This document shows, in pieces, positions 22,281 to 30,556 of a stretch of 35,184 bases of DNA. The stretch's first letter is position 1; each line of letters begins with the position of its first letter. The notes beneath the pieces are model-generated. The model was not told where the DNA came from, searched no databases, and saw only the letters and a program-made list of their open reading frames with translations. This DNA is from Gemmatimonadaceae bacterium (GTDB lineage: Bacteria > Gemmatimonadota > Gemmatimonadetes > Gemmatimonadales > Gemmatimonadaceae): contig JABFXC010000112.1 in assembly GCA_013361935.1 (NCBI GenBank), forward strand, positions 1 through 35,184, written 5' to 3'. The position numbers and the translations under genes were made by a program.

Positions 22281-24092
22281 ATGCGGATCCCGATGAGCTC
22301 GGCAGCGCTGGCCCTCGTGCTCGCGAGCGCGACCGCCGGCGCGCAGCCGGCGCCCGACAGCGCCGCGTTCGTGCGCGTCAATCAGGTGGGTTACCTCCCC
22401 GACGCACCGAAGGTCGCCGTGGTGTGTGCGCTGCGCCCGGTCGCGCTCACCCGGTTCACGGTGGAGGACGAGCGCGGACGTGTCGCGCTCGGCCCGCTCG
22501 CGGCGCGGCGTGACTCGGCGTTGGGCGCGTGCGTCGAGACGTGGCGCCTCGACTTCTCGGCGCTGCGGCGGCCCGGGCGCTACCGCGTGCGCGCCGGCGC
22601 GTACGTCTCCGGTCCCGTGCGCGTCGGCGCCGATGTGTACCGTGGCCTCGCCGACACGCTGATGGCGCTCATGCGCGTGCAGCGCTCCGGCTACAATCCA
22701 TTCCTTCGCGACTCCGCGCACACGCGCGACGGCATCATCGTCGACCATCCCACGCGCACGGGGCAGTTCATCGCGGTGAGCGGCGGGTGGGCCGACGCCG
22801 CGGACTACCTGCAGTACGTCACGACGTCGGCGACCGCGACCTATCACCTGCTCGCCGCCTGGCGCGACGCGCCGGGCGCATTTGCCGACGCGTACGACGC
22901 GCGCGGGCTGCCGGGGCCCAACGGCGTGCCCGACGTGCTCGACGAGGCGCGTCACGGGCTCGCCTGGCTGACGCGCATGTTCCCCGACGACAGCACGATG
23001 TTCAACCAGGTCGGGGACGACCGCGACCACGTCTACTTCGACCTCATCACCACCGACAGCAGCGACTACGGCTGGGGGAAGGGGAAGGAGCGCCCGGTGT
23101 ACCCCTGCACGGGGCGGCCGCAGGGGCTGCTCGGCAACAGAAACCGCTCGACCGGATACGCGTCCACGGCGGGGAAGATGGCGGCCGCGTTCGCGCTGGG
23201 GGCGCGCGTCTTCGCCGGACGCGACTCCGCCCTCGCCGACACGCTGCGGCGAAAGGCCGTCGCGGCCTACGCGTTAGGCACGAAGCATCCCGGCGTCTGC
23301 CAGACCGCGCCCGCGACCTCCCCGTACTTCTACGAGGAGGACAACTGGGTGGACGACATGGAGCTCGGCGCCGCGCTCCTCCACCAGCTCACCGGCGACG
23401 CGCGCTACCTGCGCGAAGCGTTAGGCTACGCGCGGCTCGAGCCGGTGACGCCCTGGATGGGCGCAGACACCGCGCGCCATTACCAGTGGTACCCCTGGCA
23501 CAACGCCGGGCATTACGAGGCGGCCACGCGCGCCGACGCCGCCGGACGCGCCGAGCTCGCCTCGTACTACCGCGAAGGGATCGAGCGCGTCGTGGGTCGC
23601 GCGAGCAATGGCTTCCGCGTCGGTATCCCCTTCATCTGGTGCTCGAACGATCTCATGGTCTCCTTCGCCACGCAGGCGGGGATGTATCGTCGCCTGACGG
23701 GCGACACGCGCTACCGCGGGTACGAGCAGGCGGCGATCGACTGGATCTTCGGCACCAACCCGTGGGGGACGTCGATGGTGGTCGGGCTGCCGCGCGACGG
23801 CGTGTTCCCGCGCGACTCGCACACCGAGCTTCCCGACTCCCTTCGCTACGGGTTGAGGGGCGGGCTCGTCGACGGCCCCGTGTATCGATCGATCTTCGAG
23901 CACCTGCGCGGGATCCAGCTCCACGAGCCCGACGAGTACGCGGCCTTCAACACGGGCCGCATCGTCTACCACGACGACCGGGGCGACTACTCGACGAACG
24001 AGCACATCATGGACGGCACGGCGAACCTCGCCTACCTGTTGTCCACGCTCGATCCCGCGTCAGCGTCGCCCGCTTCATCGCGGAGGCGCTGA
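22281..24092 (+). CDS. Secreted glycoside hydrolase family 9 enzyme
   Basis: A 603-residue GH9 protein. ATG 22281 gives a normal signal peptide (MRIPMSSAALALVLASATAGAQ); a GTG 9 bases earlier is possible. Residues about 28-110 are the N-terminal Ig-like CelD domain (FVRVNQVGYLPDAPKVAVV). The (alpha/alpha)6 catalytic domain follows, with the Asp pair D172 and D175 in GGWADAADYLQY and general acid E574 in DYSTNEHIMDG. Additional family marks are IFGTNPWGTSMVVG and YEEDNWVDDMELGAA. GH9 enzymes are mostly endoglucanases, with some exo-glucosaminidases; substrate is not certain. It begins 5 bases after csoR but has no evident copper link. Two TTA-GGC codon pairs lie in CGTTAGGC words. Confidence 0.95.
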   Translation: MRIPMSSAALALVLASATAGAQPAPDSAAFVRVNQVGYLPDAPKVAVVCALRPVALTRFTVEDERGRVALGPLAARRDSALGACVETWRLDFSALRRPGRYRVRAGAYVSGPVRVGADVYRGLADTLMALMRVQRSGYNPFLRDSAHTRDGIIVDHPTRTGQFIAVSGGWADAADYLQYVTTSATATYHLLAAWRDAPGAFADAYDARGLPGPNGVPDVLDEARHGLAWLTRMFPDDSTMFNQVGDDRDHVYFDLITTDSSDYGWGKGKERPVYPCTGRPQGLLGNRNRSTGYASTAGKMAAAFALGARVFAGRDSALADTLRRKAVAAYALGTKHPGVCQTAPATSPYFYEEDNWVDDMELGAALLHQLTGDARYLREALGYARLEPVTPWMGADTARHYQWYPWHNAGHYEAATRADAAGRAELASYYREGIERVVGRASNGFRVGIPFIWCSNDLMVSFATQAGMYRRLTGDTRYRGYEQAAIDWIFGTNPWGTSMVVGLPRDGVFPRDSHTELPDSLRYGLRGGLVDGPVYRSIFEHLRGIQLHEPDEYAAFNTGRIVYHDDRGDYSTNEHIMDGTANLAYLLSTLDPASASPASSRRR

Positions 24093-24119
24093 CGGCGCGG
24101 CAGTCGCCACGCGGTTGCA

Positions 24120-26600
24120 TCAGAGGGACGTTCGCGACGAGTCGGCGCGGGAGGGCGGGGCCACGGGCACCGTCAGGGAGAAGGTCGTCCCATCTCCGAC
24201 CACGCTCTCGACCCGGATCTCTCCGCCGTGCGCCTCGACGATTCCCTTCACGATGGAGAGCCCGAGACCGGCACCCGCGCGCCCCTGCCGGTCGGCCTGC
24301 CAGAAGCGGTCGAACACGTGCGCGAGCTGGTCGCCGGGAATGCCGCTGCCGGTGTCCGCGACATCGATCTCGACTGCGCCGCCGGCGACCACCCGCGCCG
24401 AGAGCCGGACCTGGCCCCCCGCCGGGGTGAACTTGAGGGCGTTGCCGAGCAGGTTCGAGAGCGCCTGCTCGAGACGGTCGCGGTCTCCGAGAACCGGCGG
24501 CACGTCGTCGTCCACCTCGCACCGCAGCATGATGCGGCGCTCGCGCGCCGGCGCCTCGAAGAGCTCGAGCGTCTCGTCGAGCAGCGCACGCACGTGCACG
24601 CGCGCCTGACGCACGGCGAACGTCCCCGACTCGATCCGCGTCGCGTCGAGCAGGTCGCGGATGAGATGCTCCATCCCCTTCGCGGTGCGCTGAATGATGC
24701 CGAGCCGGTGCTGCCGCTGCGCCTCCTCGAGCGGGATCTCGCGCAGCATCCCGGCACTGAGGATGATCGTGTGCACCGGGTTGCGCAGGTCGTGGGCGAC
24801 GACGGCCAGAACTTCGTCGCGAATCCGGCTCGCGCGCTCGGCGACCTCGCGCGCCTCGCGCTCGCGCTCGAGCAGGGCCTCACGTTCGGCCTCGGCGCGC
24901 CGACGCTCCGTGATGTCGAGGCAGACCGCGATCCCGCGGTCGGTCGAGCCGTCGAGGAAGGCGGCCCCGATGAGCACCGGGACGCGTCGACCGTCTGCCC
25001 TGACGAACTCCTTTTCCCAGTTCACCGTGACGCCGTGCTCGTTGAGCTCCGCGACCTTGAGGGCGTCGGCCTCGGCCCACTCGGGGGGCGTGAGCGTGCG
25101 CCAGCTCAGCTGTCCCGCCTGCAGCGCGTCCTCCGACAGGCCGAGCATGCGAAGAAACTCCGCGTTGGCGTCGGTGATCGCGCCCGCCATCGTCCAATAG
25201 AAGACGCCGACGATCCCGGAGTCGGCGATGCGACGCAGCTTCGCTTCGCTCTCGCGCACCGCGCGCTCGGCTTCGAGGCGCTCGGTGATGTCCGTGTTGG
25301 TCCCGAACCAGCGGAAGATTCGTCCGTCCGCGTCGCGGATCGGCTGCGCGCGCGGCAGGAACCAGCGGTATTCGCCGTCGCGGCCGCGGAGCGGGAAGGT
25401 GTCCTCCCATGGCTCGCCCGTGTCCCACGAATGCTGGATGCGCGCGACCACCCGGTCGACGTGGTCGGGGTGGTGCACCGACTTCCATCCCCAGCCCCGC
25501 ATCTGCTCCAGCGTCGTGCCGGTGTAGTCGTACCACCGTCGGTTGTACCAGTAGATCGAACCGGCGGCGTCGGCCATCCACGCGAGCTGGGCGATGCTCT
25601 CGGCGAGCGCGCGAAACTGCCCGTCGCGCACGCGCCGCTCGGTGACGTCCAGGCAGGCGCCGACCAGGTGCGCGGGCCGCCCGTCCTCGCCAGGGATGGC
25701 TCGCCCCCGGTCTGCCACCCAGTGGATCGAGCCGTCGGGCCACACGACGCGAAACTCCTCGTCGAGGTCCGTGCCCTCTGACGCGCAGCTCCGTGCGGCC
25801 GCGACCAGCGAGCCACGATCCTCGGGGTGGATGCGCGCGACGAAGAGGTCGAAGGAGCCGCCCCCGTCGGCGGGATCGACGCCGAAGAGGCGATAGAGGC
25901 CCTCGTCGCAGTCGACCACGTCCGTCTTCACGTTCCATTGCCACGTGCTCGTGGCCGACGCGTCGAGGGCCGCGCGCAGGCGCGCATGGCTCAGGACCAG
26001 CTCTTCCTCGTGCCGGCGCAGCGATGCCGCCAGCTGCTCGGCGGCTTCGGTGCGCGCGCGAAGCGTCCTCGCACTGCGCGCCCGCGTGATGATGTTCGCC
26101 GACAGCAGCGTCGCCGTCTCCGTCAGCGCGATGTCGTCCTCGGTGGGATCGCGCGGCTCGCCGTAGTACATGGCGAACGTCCCGAGCAGCCGCCTCTCCG
26201 AGTCGAAGATGGGCGTCGCCCAGCACGCGGCGAGGCCGAACGGTTCGGCGGCGGCCCGGTAGGACGCCCAGAGCGGGTCCGTCGCGATGTCGCGCACGAT
26301 GACGCGCTCCCCGCGGTAGGCCGCGGTCCCGCACGAACCGGCCGCCGGGCCGATGCGCTCGCCGTCGATCAGCCGGCAGTACGCCTCCGGCAGGTGGGGC
26401 GCGGCCCCGTGGCGCAGGGTGGCTCCGTCGTCGTCGAGCAGCAGCACGGAGCCGCGCATTCCCGGCACCACCTGTTCGATGAGCCCGATGAGCGCATCGA
26501 ACGAGGCTCGCATCCATTCCGCGACCGTGTCGTTGAACGCCGCGACGGATTGCCCGCGGTGCGGCGTAACGCGTGGACTGGCGGGGAGATCGCTGGACAT
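24120..26600 (-). CDS. Sensor histidine kinase, GAF-PAS-PAS-PAS-HisKA-HATPase
   Basis: An 826-residue soluble kinase. ATG 26600 is favoured by GGGAGG 9 bases upstream; the ORF extends 43 codons further without similarity. Domains: GAF about 25-175 (GSCGTAAYRGERVIVRDIATDPLW), helical linker, PAS with a PAC tail about 205-323, PAS about 325-442 (IYWYNRRWYDYTG), PAS about 450-566, coiled coil, HisKA with H603 (VAHDLRNPVH), HATPase_c with NLLGNALKFT, DTGSGIPG and GAGLGLSIVKGI. The GAF domain has the form seen in many light, redox or small-molecule sensing kinases, but I cannot see a chromophore Cys motif. No response regulator is adjacent. It is divergent from the quinone-stress operon, with 184 bases between the starts. 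Confidence 0.95.
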   Translation of the reverse strand: MSSDLPASPRVTPHRGQSVAAFNDTVAEWMRASFDALIGLIEQVVPGMRGSVLLLDDDGATLRHGAAPHLPEAYCRLIDGERIGPAAGSCGTAAYRGERVIVRDIATDPLWASYRAAAEPFGLAACWATPIFDSERRLLGTFAMYYGEPRDPTEDDIALTETATLLSANIITRARSARTLRARTEAAEQLAASLRRHEEELVLSHARLRAALDASATSTWQWNVKTDVVDCDEGLYRLFGVDPADGGGSFDLFVARIHPEDRGSLVAAARSCASEGTDLDEEFRVVWPDGSIHWVADRGRAIPGEDGRPAHLVGACLDVTERRVRDGQFRALAESIAQLAWMADAAGSIYWYNRRWYDYTGTTLEQMRGWGWKSVHHPDHVDRVVARIQHSWDTGEPWEDTFPLRGRDGEYRWFLPRAQPIRDADGRIFRWFGTNTDITERLEAERAVRESEAKLRRIADSGIVGVFYWTMAGAITDANAEFLRMLGLSEDALQAGQLSWRTLTPPEWAEADALKVAELNEHGVTVNWEKEFVRADGRRVPVLIGAAFLDGSTDRGIAVCLDITERRRAEAEREALLEREREAREVAERASRIRDEVLAVVAHDLRNPVHTIILSAGMLREIPLEEAQRQHRLGIIQRTAKGMEHLIRDLLDATRIESGTFAVRQARVHVRALLDETLELFEAPARERRIMLRCEVDDDVPPVLGDRDRLEQALSNLLGNALKFTPAGGQVRLSARVVAGGAVEIDVADTGSGIPGDQLAHVFDRFWQADRQGRAGAGLGLSIVKGIVEAHGGEIRVESVVGDGTTFSLTVPVAPPSRADSSRTSL

Positions 26601-26722
26601 GTCGACGGCCTCCCGAAGCGGGTGCGTCCAACGTACGCCGCATCGCCTCGTCGCGCCACGATGGGGGTGGCAAGCCGAGCCGCCGAGCCCGTGCGCCCGG
26701 GGCAAGCCGCCGAACACAGGTC

Positions 26723-26751
26723 TTGACACTATATGTTATAACACGTATTAT
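26723..26751 (+). promoter_or_regulatory. Promoter with MarR-type operator, dioxygenase operon
   Basis: TTGACA (26723-26728), exactly 17 bases, TATTAT (26746-26751): a near-perfect sigma-70 promoter. The palindrome TGTTATAACA (26734-26743) fills the spacer, and the 16-mer GTTATAACACGTATTA (26735-26750) recurs at 29493 and, inverted, at 29995. The expected start is near 26758, with AGGAG then 7 bases before ATG 26785. A repressor bound here would cover the core promoter. Confidence 0.88.
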
Positions 26752-26784
26752 TCCACCTCCACGACACACCAACAGGAGCGACTC

Positions 26785-27741
26785 ATGGGCGCGACCACCA
26801 ACGACCTCTTCGGCGCGGCGACCACCGCGGAGCCGGCGACGCCCGGCAGCTACGGCGAAGCGCCGGCGGGCTATCGACTGCCGGATGCGACCCGCCTCGG
26901 CAAGGTCCGGCTCCAGGTCGCGGACCTCGCGCGCTCGCTCGCGTTCTACGAGCGCACGCTGGGAATGCGCGTGGTCGAGCGAGACGCGGCGAGCGCGTCG
27001 CTCGCCGCGCACGGTGCGTCGCGCGTGCTCGTCGAGCTGGAGGAGCGGAAGGGCGTCCGGCCAGCCGGACGCGGGCTGCTCGGCCTCTACCACTTCGCCA
27101 TTCTTCTTCCCGACCGTCCGTCGCTCGGACGCTTCGTGCGGCATCTCGCCGAGATCGGCGCGAGGGCCGGCGCGGGTGATCATCTTGTGAGCGAGGCGCT
27201 GTATCTCACCGATCCGGACGGACTGGGGATCGAGGTCTATGCGGATCGCCCACGCTCGAGCTGGCAGCGCCTGGGGCGCGAGCTGATGATCTCCACCGAT
27301 CCGGTGGACATGGCCGATCTCGCCGCCTCGGCGGGCGACACGCGCTGGAGCGGGATGCCGGCGGGCACCACCATCGGGCACGTCCACCTCCACGTCGGGA
27401 GCCTCGCGCAGGGCTCGGCATTCTTCTCCGACGCGCTCGGCTTCGACCGGATGACATGGCGATATCCCGGGGCGCTCTTTCTGGGCGCGGGCGGCTATCA
27501 TCACCATCTCGGCACGAACGTGTGGGCGGGGCCGGGTGCCCGTCAGTCGGGGAACGACGATGCGCGACTGCTCGAGTGGACCATCGAGCTCCCCTCGGCC
27601 GACGACGTCGCACTGGCGACGCGCAGCATCCGGGCCGCCGGCCATGACGTCGATGAGACCCAGGCGGGCGAGACGCTCACGCAGGATCCATGGGGTACGC
27701 GCATCCGGCTCCGTGTCCCCACCGACGAGGTGAAGTCATGA
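26785..27741 (+). CDS. CatE/MhqE-like extradiol ring-cleavage dioxygenase (VOC)
   Basis: A 318-residue two-domain vicinal-oxygen-chelate protein resembling Bacillus CatE and MhqE. Domain 1 spans about 35-155 (KVRLQVADLARSLAFYERTLG, GLYHFAILLPDR, then SEALYLTDPDGLGIEVYADRP). Domain 2 spans about 190-312 (GHVHLHVGSLAQGSAFFSDALGF, GGYHHHLGTNVWAG). The His in GHVHLHV and in GYHHHLG are the probable metal ligands. Family members cleave catechol or hydroquinone-type rings with Fe(II) or Mn(II), removing quinone precursors. It is the first gene of a three-gene operon behind a MarR-type operator, overlapping the hydrolase gene in ATGA. ATG 26785 is set by the ribosome-binding site; the longer ORF runs back through the promoter. 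Confidence 0.93.
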   Translation: MGATTNDLFGAATTAEPATPGSYGEAPAGYRLPDATRLGKVRLQVADLARSLAFYERTLGMRVVERDAASASLAAHGASRVLVELEERKGVRPAGRGLLGLYHFAILLPDRPSLGRFVRHLAEIGARAGAGDHLVSEALYLTDPDGLGIEVYADRPRSSWQRLGRELMISTDPVDMADLAASAGDTRWSGMPAGTTIGHVHLHVGSLAQGSAFFSDALGFDRMTWRYPGALFLGAGGYHHHLGTNVWAGPGARQSGNDDARLLEWTIELPSADDVALATRSIRAAGHDVDETQAGETLTQDPWGTRIRLRVPTDEVKS

Positions 27742-28433
27742 GGTCGCTCTCACTGGTGCACGAGGTACGACCGGCGACGCCCGGCGCGAACGCGCCCGAC
27801 GAACGTCCTCCGATGCTCATCCTGCTGCACGGGGTGGGCGCGAACGAGCAGCAGATGGCGCAGCTCGCGCCGGCATTCGATCCACGCTTCATCGTGCTGA
27901 GCGTGCGTTCGCCGCTCGTGTTCGGCCCGAACGGGTTCGGATGGTTTCACGTCACTTTCACGGCTCAGGGGCCGGTGATCGTGGCCGAGGAAGCGGAGGC
28001 CGGCTGGACGCATCTCGCCCGGTTCGTCGACGAAGCGGTGGCGGCATACGGTGCCGATCCCGCGCGGGTGTTCATGGGCGGATTCAGCCAGGGCGGCATC
28101 ATGGCGCTCGCCACGATGGTCACCGCCCCGCAGAAGCTGGCGGGCGCCATCTCGATGAGTGGACGTCTGCTCCCGGAAGCGCTGGCTCGTGCCGCGACGC
28201 CCGAGGCGCTGCGGGACAAGCCGCTGCTCATCGTCCATGGCACGGCCGACGAGAAGCTGGGCATTCACCTTGCCCGCTGGGCCCGCGAGCAGCTCGAGCG
28301 CCTCCCGGTGGCGCTCACCTACCGTGAGCTCCCCATGGGACACGCCATCACGTCGCAGAGTCTCGGCGCGGTCACGACATGGCTCGCCGACGCGCTCGAT
28401 GGCGCGCGTCGGGGAGTGAAGACCGCGCCGTGA
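27738..28433 (+). CDS. MhqD-like alpha/beta hydrolase (carboxylesterase)
   Basis: A 231-residue serine hydrolase of the phospholipase/carboxylesterase (PF02230) type. The catalytic triad is S117 (GFSQGG), D171 (GTADEKL) and H202 (MGHAITS), with the oxyanion segment [14 protein letters not shown]. The start overlaps the dioxygenase stop by 4 bases, so they are translationally coupled, just as mhqE and mhqD are paired in Bacillus. It probably hydrolyses ester products formed on ring cleavage or adduct removal (inference from the pairing). The gene is followed 31 bases later by a quinone oxidoreductase. Confidence 0.93.
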   Translation: MRSLSLVHEVRPATPGANAPDERPPMLILLHGVGANEQQMAQLAPAFDPRFIVLSVRSPLVFGPNGFGWFHVTFTAQGPVIVAEEAEAGWTHLARFVDEAVAAYGADPARVFMGGFSQGGIMALATMVTAPQKLAGAISMSGRLLPEALARAATPEALRDKPLLIVHGTADEKLGIHLARWAREQLERLPVALTYRELPMGHAITSQSLGAVTTWLADALDGARRGVKTAP

Positions 28434-28464
28434 GGCGCATAGCGATCCGAGTGAACGAGGGGGC

Positions 28465-29484
28465 ATGAGCGACGTTCCGACGACGATGCGCGCCGTGCGC
28501 GTGCACGAGACGGGCGGGGCCGAGGCGCTTCGCGTCGAGTCGATTCCCGTGCCGCGTCCTCGCGCGGGCGAGGCCCTCGTCCGCGTCGAAGCGAGCGGGG
28601 TGAACTTCGTCGACGTGTACAAGCGCAGCGGACTCTATGAGATCCCGTTGCCGGCGACGCTCGGGGAGGAAGGCGCGGGGACGGTGGTCGCCACGGGGCC
28701 GGACGTGCACGAGGTCGTGCCGGGCGAGCGTGTCGCGTGGGCGAGCGTGCTCGGCTCGTACGCCGAGTACGCGGTCGTCCCCGCGTGGAAGCTCGTGCCG
28801 CTGCCGCCGGAGGTGAGCGTTCGCGTGGCGGCGGCCGTCATGCTGCAGGGGATGACGGCGCACTATCTCGCCACCTCCACATGGCCGCTGCGCGATGGCG
28901 ATCGCTGCCTCGTGCATGCCGCGGCGGGAGGTGTCGGGCTGCTGCTCGTGCAGATCGCCAAGCGTCGCGGCGCATGGGTCGTCGGCACGGCGGGCTCCGA
29001 CGAGAAGGCGGCGCTCGCCCGCGCCGCGGGGGCCGACGAGGTGATCGTGTACACGCGCGACGACTTCGTCGCCGAAGTCCGCCGCCTCACGGAGCAGCGC
29101 GGCGTGCAGGTGGTCTACGATTCGGTCGGGCGGAGCACCTTCCTGTCGGGGCTCGACGTGCTCGCGCCGCGCGGCATGATGGTGCTCTTCGGCCAGTCGA
29201 GCGGGCCGGTGCCGCCGATCGATCCCCAGATCCTGAACCGGAAGGGATCGCTCTTCCTGACGCGGCCGACGCTCGGTCATTACGTGGCCACGCGCGACGA
29301 GCTGCTCCACCGCGCGCGCGAGCTGTTCGCGTGGATCGCGGCGGGGGAGCTGCAGGTACGCATCGGAGCGGAGTTTCCGCTCGCCGAGGCATTCGAAGCG
29401 CACCGCGCGCTCGAGGGGCGCCAGACCACCGGGAAGGTGGTGCTGCTCCACGATTCGCCGCCGGCCCCGAAGAACAGGTCTTGA
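28465..29484 (+). CDS. NADPH:quinone oxidoreductase (zinc-less MDR)
   Basis: A 339-residue medium-chain dehydrogenase/reductase of the quinone oxidoreductase (Qor) group. It lacks the Cys/His/Glu zinc ligands and has [15 protein letters not shown] and the cofactor motif [18 protein letters not shown] and [12 protein letters not shown] are also typical. It reduces quinones with NADPH. It is the third gene of the operon starting at the promoter at 26723. Its stop TGA (29482-29484) lies inside the TTGACA -35 box of the next promoter, so the marR promoter begins within this gene. Confidence 0.93.
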   Translation: MSDVPTTMRAVRVHETGGAEALRVESIPVPRPRAGEALVRVEASGVNFVDVYKRSGLYEIPLPATLGEEGAGTVVATGPDVHEVVPGERVAWASVLGSYAEYAVVPAWKLVPLPPEVSVRVAAAVMLQGMTAHYLATSTWPLRDGDRCLVHAAAGGVGLLLVQIAKRRGAWVVGTAGSDEKAALARAAGADEVIVYTRDDFVAEVRRLTEQRGVQVVYDSVGRSTFLSGLDVLAPRGMMVLFGQSSGPVPPIDPQILNRKGSLFLTRPTLGHYVATRDELLHRARELFAWIAAGELQVRIGAEFPLAEAFEAHRALEGRQTTGKVVLLHDSPPAPKNRS

Positions 29485-29509
29485 CACTTGATGTTGTAAC
29501 ACCTATTAT
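29481..29509 (+). promoter_or_regulatory. Promoter with MarR-type operator in front of marR-like gene
   Basis: TTGACA (29481-29486), exactly 17 bases, TATTAT (29504-29509), with operator GTTGTAACACCTATTA (29493-29508) in the same position as at 26735; 14 of 16 bases agree. The -10 ends 6 bases before ATG 29516, so transcription would start at or within a base or two of the ATG and the mRNA would be leaderless. Confidence 0.85.
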
Positions 29510-29515
29510 CCGTCC

Positions 29516-29983
29516 ATGCCTACCACGCTGCGCGACGAGCTCCGCCAGGAGAAGCCGTTCAAGAGCCTCCGCGAGGAGGCGCTGGTGAGCATCGCGCGCA
29601 CCGAAGCGGTGACGCGGGAGGGCCTCGAGCGGGTGCTCGCGCCACATGGGCTGTCGATGACGCAGTACAACGTGCTGCGCATCCTGCGCGGGGCGGGGAC
29701 GGCCGGGCTCTGCCGGAACGAGATCGGCGAGCGGCTGATCTCACGCACGCCCGACGTCACCCGCCTGCTGGACCGGATGGAGACGGCAGGGCTCGTCAGC
29801 CGGGCGCGCAGCACGGAAGATCGCCGACTCGTGAACACGGTGTTGACGGCCAAGGGTCGTCGCCTGGTCGACGAGCTCGACGACGACGTCGCCCGAGCGC
29901 ACGAGGGGCTGCTCGGCCACCTGACGAAGGCCCAGCTTCGCACGCTCGTCGACCTGCTGGCGCTCGCGCGATCGACCGAGTGA
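29516..29983 (+). CDS. MarR family regulator, MhqR-like
   Basis: A 155-residue MarR winged-helix repressor. The HTH and wing are about residues 46-110: LSMTQYNVLRILRGAG, CRNEIGERLISRTPDVTRLLDRME, then SRARSTEDRRLVNTVLT. It has one cysteine, C66, at the start of the HTH helix, which could react with quinones or other electrophiles as in YodB/CatR-type regulators; MhqR itself responds without an obvious Cys, so this is inference. It almost certainly binds the three repeated operators at 26735, 29493 and 29995, controlling the dioxygenase operon, itself and the DoxX gene. It is probably translated from a leaderless mRNA. Confidence 0.93.
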   Translation: MPTTLRDELRQEKPFKSLREEALVSIARTEAVTREGLERVLAPHGLSMTQYNVLRILRGAGTAGLCRNEIGERLISRTPDVTRLLDRMETAGLVSRARSTEDRRLVNTVLTAKGRRLVDELDDDVARAHEGLLGHLTKAQLRTLVDLLALARSTE

Positions 29984-29994
29984 TTGTTTTCGTC

Positions 29995-30010
29995 TAATAC
30001 GTGTTATAAC
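29995..30010. promoter_or_regulatory. Third MarR-type operator, inverted, upstream of DoxX gene
   Basis: TAATACGTGTTATAAC is the exact reverse complement of the 16-mer at 26735-26750. TATAAC (30005-30010) is a possible -10 for the DoxX gene, with TTGTTT (29984-29989) as a poor -35 at 15 bases. On the minus strand the similarity to the other sites extends to TAGACA-N17-TATTAG, a weakened mirror copy of the same promoter/operator module. Confidence 0.8.
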
Positions 30011-30045
30011 AACCAGTGTCTAACCAACAGGGAGCCTCGACCAAC

Positions 30046-30510
30046 ATGATCGCATCGAACACCACCACCCGCGCCGACATCGGCCTCACGATCCTCCGCG
30101 TCGCCGCCGGCGCCACCTTCGCCGCGCACGGCGCACAGAAGCTGTTCGTCTACGGCTTCGCCGGCGTGACGGGCGCGTTCCAGGGCATGGGGATCCCGTT
30201 CCCGGGCGTCACCGGACCGCTCACCGGCGTCGTCGAGCTCCTCGGCGGCCTCGCGCTCGTCGTCGGCCTGCTCACGCGTCTCGCGAGCTTCGGCCTCGCC
30301 GTCACCATGCTCGGCGCGATCGCCCTCGTGCACCTCGCGGTCGGCTTCTTCGGCCCGAACGGCGCCGAGTACCCGCTCACGCTCCTCGCGGTCACCGTGG
30401 CCCTCGCCTTCACCGGCGCCGGCCGCTTCTCGCTCGACGCGCTGATCGCGTCCCGCCGCCAGGCGACGGTCGCGCCGGCGTCGGCCCGCCGCCTCGAGCG
30501 CGCCGCGTAG
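30046..30510 (+). CDS. DoxX family membrane protein (CatD/MhqP-like)
   Basis: A 154-residue DoxX-family integral membrane protein with four hydrophobic segments (TILRVAAGATFAAHGAQKLF; TGVVELLGGLALVVGLLT; FGLAVTMLGAIALVHLAV; LTLLAVTVALAF). HGAQKLFVYGF and the GLLTRLASFG loop are typical. ATG 30046 follows AGGGAG by 11 bases; an in-frame GTG at 30016 lies next to the operator and is unlikely. DoxX proteins accompany dioxygenases in Bacillus (catDE, mhqNOP) and act in thiol or quinone stress, with unclear chemistry. It sits directly behind the third MarR operator. Confidence 0.92.
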   Translation: MIASNTTTRADIGLTILRVAAGATFAAHGAQKLFVYGFAGVTGAFQGMGIPFPGVTGPLTGVVELLGGLALVVGLLTRLASFGLAVTMLGAIALVHLAVGFFGPNGAEYPLTLLAVTVALAFTGAGRFSLDALIASRRQATVAPASARRLERAA

Positions 30511-30556
30511 CCCGCGCACGCTCTCTCACGCCCACTTTCCACCGGAGACCCGGAAC

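Noticed and set aside
21904..24092. GH9 gene as a copper-regulated gene
   Set aside because: It begins 5 bases after csoR, but nothing in GH9 enzymes links to copper, and it may have its own promoter or be a chance neighbour.
24880..27645. 921-codon open frame on the minus strand across the kinase and dioxygenase promoter
   Set aside because: It is a shadow of the sensor kinase and the VOC gene in another frame; it reads through a clear promoter and has Arg/Gly/Ala-biased composition.
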